Source of the DNA: an uncultured Prevotella sp. | Lineage (GTDB): Bacteria > Bacteroidota > Bacteroidia > Bacteroidales > Bacteroidaceae | Assembly (NCBI GenBank): GCA_937906765.1 | Contig: CALCUV010000136.1 | Coordinates: 1 to 5,691, forward strand | Reading direction: 5' to 3' | DNA length: 5,691 nucleotides | Shown: positions 1 through 5,601 of the stretch, piece by piece | Layout of the letters: the number at the start of each line of letters is the position of its first letter | How positions within the stretch are numbered: the stretch's first letter is position 1 | The notes under the pieces: generated by a model | Database searches by the model: none | Seen by the model: only the letters and a program-made list of their open reading frames with translations | Told to the model about the DNA's origin: nothing | Position numbers and translations under genes: made by a program

Positions 1-2
1 TG

Positions 3-64
3 AGTAAGGGGGCTTACTTTTCAAAAATAATATCCACATCACCATTTTATCGGGGGTGTGGATA
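3..64. other. Two adjacent hairpins at left edge
   Basis: AGTAAG (3-8) pairs with CTTACT (13-18) around a GGGG loop and is followed by TTTT, which could be a weak terminator for a gene left of the window. Next to it, 31-43 pairs with 52-64 (TATCCACA against TGTGGATA, then CACC against GG.GG with one wobble and one mismatch) around an 8-nt loop. The second stem has a T-rich flank only when read on the minus strand. Neither can be assigned to a gene in view. Confidence 0.4.
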
Positions 65-170
65 CATAAACTGTGCCGTTTCAGAGTTTACCGGATAGCA
101 ATAAATTTAATTAAACAGATTCAACAGATAAGCTGTACAGGATAAAGAACTAATGAATCAGTAGAATCTG

Positions 171-200
171 TTGATTTTAGTTAAGGGGATAATATTTTTG
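171..200 (+). promoter_or_regulatory. Candidate Bacteroidetes promoter (upstream)
   Basis: TATTTTTG at 193-200 fits the Bacteroidetes -7 consensus TAnnTTTG exactly. TTG at 171-173 lies 19 nt upstream and fits the end of the -33 TTTG box. Transcription would run toward the 18-bp tandem repeat and, if not terminated, the operon at 647. The distance of over 440 nt to that gene makes its role unclear, and AT-rich DNA yields such matches by chance. Confidence 0.3.
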
Positions 201-208
201 TGGGTGTA

Positions 209-262
209 CAGATTTAATAGGAAATATAGATTTAATAGGAGATATAGATATAATAGATGGTA
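209..262. repeat. 18-bp tandem repeat, three copies
   Basis: Three consecutive 18-bp units lie at 209-226, 227-244 and 245-262. Units 1 and 2 differ at two positions (CAGATTTAATAGGAAATA against TAGATTTAATAGGAGATA). Unit 3 keeps TAGATATAATAG and then diverges, and the following TATAGATT may be a decayed partial fourth copy. It does not form an open protein repeat. It could be a slippage-generated tract or a repeated protein-binding site; nothing in view decides between them. Confidence 0.75.
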
Positions 263-335
263 TATAGATTGTGAAAGTATAAGGGGAAAGTTTGAGATTA
301 TGACCTTTATTTTATGGTAATTGTGTTCTAGATAA

Positions 336-367
336 TTTGAGGGTGAAAAAGATTTGTTTTAAATTTG
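336..367 (+). promoter_or_regulatory. Candidate promoter for the sigma operon
   Basis: TTTG at 336-339 and TAAATTTG at 360-367 match both boxes of the Bacteroidetes housekeeping promoter (-33 TTTG, -7 TAnnTTTG) with a 20-nt spacer, inside the usual 19-21 nt. It is the best two-box match seen upstream of the operon. It implies a leader of roughly 270 nt before the start at 647. A closer one-box candidate, TATTTTTA at 612-619, lacks a -33 partner. Confidence 0.4.
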
Positions 368-385
368 GGGGTAATAATATAGTAG

Positions 386-473
386 TTACTTGCGTGACCT
401 TTTGTTGACTCAAGCGTATTTTTAGATGCGTTCGGTGTCATGAATTACTTGCGCGCTTTTAAATTGTGGACTC
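386..473. repeat. Imperfect direct repeat in the leader
   Basis: Segments 386-411 and 445-473 share TTACTTGCG, then a CTTTT block, then TTG and GACTC, with small insertions between them. The copies begin 59 nt apart. A third, weaker echo (GTTGCGCGTATG) lies near 570-581. Both full copies fall inside the predicted leader of the sigma operon, so they could be operator-like sites or RNA elements. No known riboswitch fold was recognised. Confidence 0.45.
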
Positions 474-646
474 TCTAAGGATAGGGCAAGTGAGTCGGTC
501 GGGGGTTATATTTCCTGGGTAAACTTCGATATGATTATTTTTTCTTTTGTAATTGGAACTTTTTCTTGAGTTGCGCGTATGCAGTAATGAATGGCCATCA
601 ATCTGATATTCTATTTTTACTGTAAACGATTCAAATAATTATTCAA

Positions 647-1840
647 ATGAAAACACTTAGATTTACCTTTGCTCTTGGTTTCATGCTGACTACGTTTCTA
701 TCACTCTTCGCGCAAAAGGCAGAACCCGTTCGTGCTGTTATTGTTACTGGAAAAGATTCTGCTTGGTATGCTCAACAGGCTGAAGCATGGGAACTTGAAG
801 TTAAGAAACACCCTAAATCCGAAGAGGCTTGGCGCAACCTGTTTAACGCAAAGAATTATCTGAAGTTTTGGTTTGATGGACTGAAGGAGCATACTCCTGC
901 TGAAAACTTTGTCATGACGCGCATGGAGCAGGCGATTCCTGAAACTTTTACCTACAATTATTGCCGCTACAGGATTTCCATGACGAGCGATTCGGTATTT
1001 GCGGAGCGCGCACTCACCATGATTCCCGATGATGTGGACCTTGAAACGGTGGATGGTCTTTTGGGTTACCTCTGGCGCACAGGGGCAGACCTTGACAAGG
1101 GGGAGCGTGGAGCGCAATTCAATGAAATGCTGAAGTGGCAGTATGAGGGTGGTTACTATCCCGATTTCGCCTTGCGCTATAACTACAACCAGTTGGAGGG
1201 TATGCCCGCGAATGCCATTTATATCGGACAGGGCGACCTCGACCTCTTTTCCAAAATCATGATGCAACGAGCGATGAACTTGCACAAGGATAAGTTTATC
1301 GTGGTAAGCTCCTTCCTTTTCCTCCCCAACTATCGCGACGGTATCTGTAAGCATCTTGGCATCCCGCCTTATGAAATTGAGGCATCGCAATTCCGACTCT
1401 CCAAATTCATTCACTATCTGAGTGAGCGGACGGACAGACCTATTTATTTGAATGCCTCAGTGCCCTATAATTTAGAGTCGTCTTCAAACACGGAAATCAA
1501 GGAGTTTTGCGATAACCTCTATCAAGAGGGGCTTTTGTTAAAGTATAGCACCACGCCTTACGACAATGCAACGGCGGCGCTGCGTGCCTTTGAAAAGTAC
1601 CACTTGGAGTACCTCACCGAACCCCGTTTCCGCACGGAGAATTACTGGAAGGGGAGTGAAAAATTGCAGGTCAATTATGCCACCCTCCTGCCTAAATTCA
1701 TTCAGCGGTTTAAGGCGGCTGGCGATGAGAAGCGTGCCCAGCAGTTATACCTTATCTTGCGTGCCTCCATCACGAATACGCAGTTGGACGAGGCTACCAA
1801 GCAACGCTACCTTCAACATCTTGAAAACTTTCGCCCATGA
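647..1840 (+). CDS. Secreted protein of unknown function, coupled to sigma factor
   Basis: The 397-residue product begins with a Sec signal peptide: K2 and R5, a hydrophobic core at 6-21, and a likely cut after A22 in LFA-QK. There is no lipobox cysteine, so the mature protein is probably periplasmic. Residues 40-72 and 345-372 look like TPR-type helical pairs. The middle (A190-IYIGQGDLDLF-201, then R264-PIYLNASVPYNL-276 and Y292-QEGLLLKY-300) recalls the soluble C-terminal region of the large Bacteroidetes DUF2723 membrane proteins (GDNDT, RPIYFA, LEGL), but here without the membrane part; this resemblance is from memory and remote. No catalytic motif was recognised. The ATG at 647 is chosen because it begins the signal peptide. 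The TGA stop overlaps the sigma factor ATG by 4 nt, so the two are probably translationally coupled. The protein may be a sensor or accessory of the sigma/anti-sigma pair. Confidence 0.85.
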   Translation: MKTLRFTFALGFMLTTFLSLFAQKAEPVRAVIVTGKDSAWYAQQAEAWELEVKKHPKSEEAWRNLFNAKNYLKFWFDGLKEHTPAENFVMTRMEQAIPETFTYNYCRYRISMTSDSVFAERALTMIPDDVDLETVDGLLGYLWRTGADLDKGERGAQFNEMLKWQYEGGYYPDFALRYNYNQLEGMPANAIYIGQGDLDLFSKIMMQRAMNLHKDKFIVVSSFLFLPNYRDGICKHLGIPPYEIEASQFRLSKFIHYLSERTDRPIYLNASVPYNLESSSNTEIKEFCDNLYQEGLLLKYSTTPYDNATAALRAFEKYHLEYLTEPRFRTENYWKGSEKLQVNYATLLPKFIQRFKAAGDEKRAQQLYLILRASITNTQLDEATKQRYLQHLENFRP

Positions 1841-2418
1841 TACACCTCTTCCGTAAGACCTCGCTGACCGCATTGACCGATGAGGAGTTGATGAGTCGGG
1901 TGGGAACTGGGCAGGACGAGAAGGCGTTTAACGAACTCTACTCGCGCCACGCCCGAAGGTTGATGGGCTTCTTCCTGCGAGCCTTTCGCTATGACGAAGA
2001 CGAGGCAGCGGATGCCTGTCAAGAGACCTTCCTGAAAGTGTGGCAGGCAGCGGAGCATTTCAACCCCACCTCCGCCTTTCGCCCTTGGCTTTACACGATA
2101 GCCTACAACCTTTGCCGCTCCCGCTTTCGGCATTCCGAGCAAGCAGAGCGCTATCGTTCTGAGCAATTTGCCACAATGACAGACGAATATACCGATGCTT
2201 GCGAACTGCAATTAGATAACGCCACATTGTTAAAGACTTTGGAAAAAGTCTTAGAAACTTTGTCGCAAGAAAGTCGCACTCTTTTTGCCCTACGTTTTGA
2301 AGAAGAACTCGGCATTGCGCAAGTCTCTGAAATCCTTGGCATTCCTGAAGGCACCGTCAAGTCGCGCCTTCACCGACTCCTCAATCATTTGAAACAACAA
2401 CTCCACGACTATGAATAA
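1837..2418 (+). CDS. ECF-type RNA polymerase sigma-70 factor
   Basis: The 193-residue protein has the two-domain layout and length of an extracytoplasmic-function sigma factor. Region 2 spans about 30-98: FNELYSRHARRL, then DEAADACQETFLKVWQ (the core-binding and -10 recognition helices), then FRPWLYTIAYNLCRSRFR. An acidic linker (about 100-130) leads to region 4 at about 133-187, with LETLSQESRTLFALRF followed by a helix-turn-helix (V163-SEILGIPEGTVKSRLHR-180) that would read the -35 element. There is no extra C-terminal domain and no region 1.1 or 3. The start overlaps the secreted-protein stop as ATGA, and the 3' end overlaps the next gene by 8 nt, so all three should be made together. It would redirect RNA polymerase to envelope or stress genes when released from its anti-sigma factor. 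The regulon, and whether it activates its own operon, cannot be read from this window. ECF subgroup was not assigned. Confidence 0.95.
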   Translation: MIHLFRKTSLTALTDEELMSRVGTGQDEKAFNELYSRHARRLMGFFLRAFRYDEDEAADACQETFLKVWQAAEHFNPTSAFRPWLYTIAYNLCRSRFRHSEQAERYRSEQFATMTDEYTDACELQLDNATLLKTLEKVLETLSQESRTLFALRFEEELGIAQVSEILGIPEGTVKSRLHRLLNHLKQQLHDYE

Positions 2419-2869
2419 ATTTGAACATCAAATATCCCAAGCGGCGAAAGCATTGCGCGACAAGCACGATGCTACGTTGAAAGTACCCACACCGCCACGT
2501 GTGAGTACATCAAAAACTGGGCGTCCTCTCATCTGGTGGACAGGCATTGCCGCCGCCCTCTGCGTAGGATACTTCTTAGGCTCAGCGTCCCCCTTCCGCG
2601 CTCCCGAGACTCCAGCACCCCTTGCACAACTCCCCAAGACGGAAATCCTGCGCGACACAATTTTTACCACCATTCGCGACACCCTCTTCCTCGACCGCGA
2701 AGTGCCCATCTATCTTTCTGCGCCTACGGAGAAAAACCTTGCTGTAGTCCTACCGCAAACAGATACTTTGCAAACCATTCCTCTCCAAAATTCCACCACA
2801 TCTGATATGGAACTGGGCAAAAGTATCCTCGACGACACCATTCATTATGCCCTGTTGGTTTCTATGTAA
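2411..2869 (+). CDS. Probable anti-sigma factor, single-pass membrane protein
   Basis: The 152-residue product has a basic, helical N-terminus (1-38), one membrane segment at about 41-58 (IWWTGIAAALCVGYFLGS) and a periplasmic tail of about 94 residues that starts proline-rich (60-75). Positive charges before the helix predict N-in topology. This layout, directly after an ECF sigma gene with an 8-nt overlap, is that of an anti-sigma factor whose cytoplasmic part binds the sigma factor and whose outer part senses a signal. The cytoplasmic part is very short and has no HxxxCxxC zinc motif, so it is not a classical ZAS-type anti-sigma factor. The tail repeats RDT-I/L-F (81-85 and 89-93), a pattern common in Bacteroidetes sigma-linked membrane proteins. 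The role rests mainly on position and topology. It could instead be a short accessory membrane protein. Confidence 0.75.
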   Translation: MNKFEHQISQAAKALRDKHDATLKVPTPPRVSTSKTGRPLIWWTGIAAALCVGYFLGSASPFRAPETPAPLAQLPKTEILRDTIFTTIRDTLFLDREVPIYLSAPTEKNLAVVLPQTDTLQTIPLQNSTTSDMELGKSILDDTIHYALLVSM

Positions 2870-2870
2870 T

Positions 2871-2912
2871 AAAAAACCGCCTGTCCCTTTCGCGAGGAAC
2901 AGGCGGTTTTTT
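2871..2912. terminator. Strong, probably bidirectional intrinsic terminator
   Basis: ACCGCCTGT (2876-2884) pairs perfectly with ACAGGCGGT (2899-2907). The stem is extended by five A-T pairs between the A-run 2871-2875 and the T-run 2908-2912. The loop region includes CCC and GG that may add pairs. It begins 1 nt after the stop of the anti-sigma gene. Because the stem is flanked by A's on one side and T's on the other, it should also stop minus-strand transcripts coming from the convergent gene pair at 3145-3938. Confidence 0.92.
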
Positions 2913-3144
2913 GTTGAATTTTCCGGATTTATACCTCAAAACTTGCTGGTATCGGCAAAAATAAGGGGTATTTCGAAACTTTTCTCAAAAAAAACGTGCC
3001 GATAACTTTGAGCACTTTGCGTCTTCGCGTGAAAGAATATACACGGTGTGGGATGTGTTGTATGCAAAGGAACTGAGTAATATAACTTGATGCTAATCAC
3101 GAATCTTTATATGTTCTGAAGTTTTGCTATAATTGGATAATAAT
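2913..3144. other. Convergent intergenic spacer with an inverted repeat
   Basis: This spacer separates the sigma operon from the minus-strand gene pair. TATCGGCA (2950-2957) is repeated inverted as TGCCGATA (2997-3004) with a 39-nt spacer that contains a run of A's. The repeat could fold as a long-loop hairpin or mark a two-part binding site. No gene, tRNA or second terminator was recognised here. Confidence 0.5.
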
Positions 3145-3537
3145 TTATGGTAATAACTTTTCTTTTAATGATTTGTGAATGAGGGATTCGACATCTTTTA
3201 TGTAATAGCCTTTCATGATATTTTCTATTATAGTTCTTTCGTTAGTCATTAATTCTTTAGTTATTCTTGTTATTTTTTCTGTTACAATTATATTAACATC
3301 ATGAATTGGAATTCTCCCAAACATATGATAATCAGGAATCGCAATTTTAGAGGATGGTTTCCAATTCCATTTTTCTAATGAACCTAAGATGCAATAGTAA
3401 TATATCCATGTAGCTTTGTGTATATGACGAATATCATGTGAAAAGTTATACATCTGAAAGCAATCAAAAATTTCTTTATATGATTTTGCCATTCTGTTGA
3501 AAGCGAATCCTCCTTTAAATATGCCCAAAAAACTCAT
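3145..3537 (-). CDS. Hypothetical protein, second gene of AT-rich pair
   Basis: The 130-residue protein was not recognised. It is rich in aromatic residues, Ile and Lys. A short aromatic-hydrophobic stretch (T43-WIYYYCILGSL-54) is too polar on both sides to call a membrane helix. The C-terminal half (80-128) looks helical and basic-acidic mixed (EKITRITKELMTNERTIIENIMKG). There is no signal peptide, cysteine cluster or known catalytic motif. Its ATG overlaps the stop of the upstream gene as ATGA, so translation is probably coupled and the two products may act together. Base composition is far more AT-rich than the sigma operon or the flavodiiron gene, which suggests a different origin. The reading frame is supported by the tight overlap and by the absence of a longer competing frame. 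Confidence 0.7.
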   Translation of the reverse strand: MSFLGIFKGGFAFNRMAKSYKEIFDCFQMYNFSHDIRHIHKATWIYYYCILGSLEKWNWKPSSKIAIPDYHMFGRIPIHDVNIIVTEKITRITKELMTNERTIIENIMKGYYIKDVESLIHKSLKEKLLP

Positions 3538-3938
3538 TGTGTGTATCTGTTTATTTTGTTAAATATTTCTTCTTTTTGCGCATCTAAAAGTTGCTCCATA
3601 ATAATCTTTTGATCCATGTTTTCAGGGAATCTACGTTCAATTTTCATATTACCGAGAAGTGGATTATTTTTAATTATGATTTGAACTGTTAAGGTTCCAA
3701 AAGTTTGTTGAAGTAAAAAAGATTGAGCGCCTGCAGCGCCTGAGATCCCTATATTTATGAACGTATTTGTTTCTTGGATTATTTTTACTCTAGGATCAGC
3801 ATCTAGAATCAGTTGTATTAGTTGTGCATATTTTTTTCTCATGCCACCTTGTTCTTTCATTTTCTTAGATTGTATAAAACTATCAAAAATGAATTTACCA
3901 ATAATGATGATAATAATGCTAAATATAAATGTCCACAT
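3534..3938 (-). CDS. Hypothetical membrane-anchored protein, first gene of AT-rich pair
   Basis: The 134-residue product starts with one strongly hydrophobic segment (about 2-22, including a run of six Ile at 8-13), followed by a Lys-rich stretch (25-36). That fits an N-terminal anchor with the remaining 110 residues in the cytoplasm by the positive-inside rule. The soluble part has a helical piece (36-48), then probable beta strands around D47-ADPRVKIIQETNTFINIGISG-67 and T82-LTVQIIIKNNPLLGNMKIERRF-104, then a C-terminal helix (108-130) with MDQKIIMEQLLDAQKEEIFNKI. I do not recognise the family or any active site. It is the first gene of a two-gene minus-strand unit and overlaps the next gene by 4 nt. 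The ATG at 3938 is preferred because it places the hydrophobic segment at the N-terminus. No ribosome binding site is visible, as usual in Bacteroidetes. Confidence 0.75.
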   Translation of the reverse strand: MWTFIFSIIIIIIGKFIFDSFIQSKKMKEQGGMRKKYAQLIQLILDADPRVKIIQETNTFINIGISGAAGAQSFLLQQTFGTLTVQIIIKNNPLLGNMKIERRFPENMDQKIIMEQLLDAQKEEIFNKINRYTQ

Positions 3939-4000
3939 AATTATTTCATATTTAGAAAGTTTTGCTTGTTACGAATGTTTTAAAGTATGAGTTTTGATAA

Positions 4001-4008
4001 CAAATATA
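4001..4008 (-). promoter_or_regulatory. Candidate -7 box for the AT-rich gene pair
   Basis: Read on the minus strand, 4008 to 4001 is TATATTTG, an exact match to TAnnTTTG, 62 nt before the ATG at 3938. The -33 position has only a T-rich tract (around 4031-4034) and no clean TTTG at the right distance. A chance match is possible because the region is very AT-rich. Confidence 0.35.
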
Positions 4009-4074
4009 TTTTGTCATTTATTTTCTTTTAAAAACAGATTATGTTCCGTGAAATAACTAATTGTAGTTTGAGAC

Positions 4075-4281
4075 ATACGCACACAAAAAAGCGCGGAACT
4101 TTTAGTGTATTCTTCTATCCAAGGTGTTTGGCGTTACCTATCCGACAGAATAACTAAAAGCCCACGCCTATACAGCGTGAGCATTTTCGCTATTACTCTT
4201 GTCGGATTCTTTAGTCGCCAAACTTTCGGATAGACAGAATAAAGCTAAAACGCTTTTCCAATATGTTTAAAGTGTGCGTAT
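4075..4281. mobile_element. 207-bp nested inverted-repeat element, MITE-like
   Basis: The two ends are perfect 10-bp inverted repeats, ATACGCACAC (4075-4084) and GTGTGCGTAT (4272-4281). Further pairs nest inside in the same order: AAAAGCG 4087-4093 with CGCTTTT 4251-4257; TTTTAG 4100-4105 with CTAAAA 4245-4250; TATTCT 4108-4113 with AGAATA 4236-4241; CTATCC 4115-4120 with GGATAG 4228-4233; GTTTGGCG 4126-4133 with CGCCAAAC 4216-4223; ATCCGACA 4140-4147 with TGTCGGAT 4200-4207; and an apical stem 4160-4167 with 4175-4182 around a 7-nt loop. No protein is encoded. A non-coding miniature transposable element is the simplest reading. The TA at each outer edge would fit an IS630/Tc1-type target duplication but is only two bases. 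A structured RNA of unknown class is the alternative, and the strand is not determined. Confidence 0.6.
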
Positions 4282-4627
4282 CAATTATACGCTATGCTTC
4301 ATAGGCAAAATGGGTTAATTTGTTAATGATTGGGATTTATTACGCAAATATACGAAAAATATAGGAGATAAGTCTGAACTGGAAAATTATTTTATGGGCA
4401 AGTCTCGTACGGTTTGTTTTTCGGGACTTCGTAAGGATTTGCCAATATATAGATTGTAGGCTTGTAGATACGGACTGCTTCTTTAATTATTCAATCTTGT
4501 TTACGCTTAAATGTAAGCGAGTTACCCCTCCTAATAACGTCCTTAAAAATGAATCTTAAATAAGACGAATCCTTCCTTACTTAATTTGTCTTAAGTCTTA
4601 AATAAGAACCCTTATTTCTATTAAAAT
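4282..4627. other. Non-coding spacer with small palindromes
   Basis: No gene was recognised between the nested inverted-repeat element and the flavodiiron terminator. A lone minus-strand TATATTTG (4352 to 4345) fits a -7 box but has no -33 partner. The right part, from about 4504, carries the palindromes and the 12-bp direct repeat listed separately. Confidence 0.6.
4504..4607. repeat. Palindromes and a 12-bp direct repeat
   Basis: CGCTTA (4504-4509) and TAAGCG (4514-4519) form an inverted repeat with a 4-nt centre. The 12-mer TCTTAAATAAGA occurs exactly at 4554-4565 and again at 4596-4607, 42 bp apart. Each copy is itself a palindrome of TCTTA and TAAGA around AA, and a further TCTTAAG lies between them at 4589-4595. 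Four symmetric TTA/TAA sites in about 100 bp could be operators for a dimeric regulator. No start codon lies close by in either direction, so this remains a guess. Confidence 0.5.
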
Positions 4628-4675
4628 AACGACCGAGAGAGGTGCGTGTTTGTGACACGTCCTCTCTCGGTCGTT
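4628..4675 (-). terminator. Intrinsic terminator of the flavodiiron gene
   Basis: A 15-bp perfect stem pairs 4628-4642 (AACGACCGAGAGAGG) with 4661-4675. An inner CGTG/CACG stem (4645-4648 with 4656-4659) caps it. Read on the minus strand it begins 26 nt after the stop at 4702-4704 and is followed by TATTTTAAT, a moderately U-rich tail. Position and stem strength support termination of the flavodiiron transcript. Confidence 0.85.
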
Positions 4676-4701
4676 TAATTGGGATTGTCTGAATAGACTT
4701 T

Positions 4702-5601
4702 TTATTTGAGTATAGCGTCTGCCAATTCCTTCATGGCGGGAAGGTCTTCTGCTTTCATACGGGCGCGGATGGTGACCATGGGAGATACGATGTCGAGGTT
4801 TTTCATCTCGAGGAGCATGTTGCGCATGACTTTTCCTGCGGTGGGTGCCCAAGAACCGTTTTCGAGAATGCCGACGCGGCGATTCTGATAGTTCTTGATG
4901 ATGAGTTTGTGGAGGAATTCGTGCATGGGAGGGAAGAGTCCGGCGTCGTAAGAGGAGGCGCAGACGATGAGTTTGCTCATGCGGAAGGCGTCTTCAACGG
5001 CTTCTGCCATGTCGTCGCGACTAAGGTCGGCAACACTCACTTTAGGCGCACCCTTCTCGCGGAGGATTTCAGCGAGCTTGTGTGCTGCCTTTGCCGTTCC
5101 GCCATGGATGGAGGCATAGGCGATGAATACGCCCTCGGTTTCGGGTTCGTATTTGCTCCAGGTGTCGTAGAGTCCGATGTAGTAGCCAAGATTTTCCGTG
5201 AGAATGGGACCGTGGAGGGGGCAGATGGTTTGGATGTTCGCCCCAGCGAGTTTCTTGAGCAACGCTTGCACTTGCACACCGTATTTACCGCAAATATTGA
5301 AGTAGTAACGGCGAGCTTCGCATGCCCAATCCTCTTCGTGGCAGAGCGCTCCGAATTTTCCGAAGGCGTCGGCGGCAAAGAGGATGCCTTCCGTCTCTTC
5401 AAGGCTCACCATTACCTCTGGCCAGTGGACCATAGGTGCAAGGAAGAAGCGCAGGGTGTGTGCGCCGAGTGAGAGGGTATCGCCTTCGCCCACGGCAATG
5501 CTACGGTTGGAGAAATCTGCGCCTTCAAAGAAGAGGGGCATCATTTGCAGAGCACGCTGAGTGGCTACCACTTGAAGGTTAGGGAAGCGCTCCATCACTT
5601 C
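4702..5601 (-). CDS. A-type flavodiiron protein, N-terminally truncated at a junction
   Basis: This is the C-terminal part (about 298 residues, where about 390-400 is usual) of an FprA/ROO-type flavodiiron protein, a cytoplasmic enzyme that reduces O2 to water or NO to N2O in anaerobes. Numbering from the V of VMERFPNLQ, three of the diiron-site ligands are visible: H58 (in MVHWPE), D77 (in LFAADAFG, 18 residues after H58, the family spacing) and H129 (in CPLHGP). A flavodoxin domain follows from about 155. Its FMN loops are Y161-ASIHGGTAK-170, S215-SYDAGLFPPM-225 and L245-ENGSWAPTAG-255. No rubredoxin domain follows; the gene stops at TAA 4704-4702. The first 90 or so residues, including the HxExDH ligand motif, are missing and replaced in frame by peptide deformylase sequence. 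The GTG at 5598 is just valine 1, not a credible start. As it stands the site would lack ligands and be inactive. Confidence 0.9.
   Translation of the reverse strand, partial: EVMERFPNLQVVATQRALQMMPLFFEGADFSNRSIAVGEGDTLSLGAHTLRFFLAPMVHWPEVMVSLEETEGILFAADAFGKFGALCHEEDWACEARRYYFNICGKYGVQVQALLKKLAGANIQTICPLHGPILTENLGYYIGLYDTWSKYEPETEGVFIAYASIHGGTAKAAHKLAEILREKGAPKVSVADLSRDDMAEAVEDAFRMSKLIVCASSYDAGLFPPMHEFLHKLIIKNYQNRRVGILENGSWAPTAGKVMRNMLLEMKNLDIVSPMVTIRARMKAEDLPAMKELADAILK

Larger units (their letters stand above)
1..646. other. AT-rich region without genes
   Basis: No convincing coding region is present on either strand. The stretch is AT-rich and holds two small hairpins near its left edge, a paired 9-bp inverted repeat (121-129 with 166-174), an 18-bp tandem repeat, two promoter candidates and an imperfect direct repeat, most of them listed separately. 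It probably combines the 3' flank of a gene left of the window with the promoter and leader of the operon starting at 647. No tRNA or rRNA pattern was recognised. Confidence 0.7.

Noticed and set aside
209..262. Tandem repeat as a CRISPR array
   Set aside because: The 18-bp units are directly adjacent with no spacers, and no cas gene is present.
701..1414. Long open frame on the minus strand opposite the secreted-protein gene
   Set aside because: The plus-strand frame has a signal peptide, a protein-like composition and a coupled downstream gene. The minus frame has none and is a shadow of it.
1566..1856. 96-codon plus-strand frame inside the first operon gene
   Set aside because: It lies in an alternate frame wholly overlapping the secreted-protein gene and the sigma start, with no recognisable domain.
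4075..4281. Element as a simple rho-independent terminator or a tRNA-like gene
   Set aside because: It is far too long and multi-stemmed for a terminator, has no T-run at its edge, and no cloverleaf or CCA end fits.
4598..4852. 84-codon minus-strand frame running through the terminator hairpin
   Set aside because: It overlaps the flavodiiron 3' end in another frame, crosses an intrinsic terminator and is compositionally extreme (Arg/His-rich).
4909..5472. 187-codon plus-strand frame
   Set aside because: It is antisense to the well-supported flavodiiron gene, and its composition reflects the opposite strand of that gene.
5596..5598. GTG as the true start of the flavodiiron gene
   Set aside because: The family needs about 90 more N-terminal residues, including HxExDH, and the frame is open upstream to the window edge with peptide deformylase sequence.
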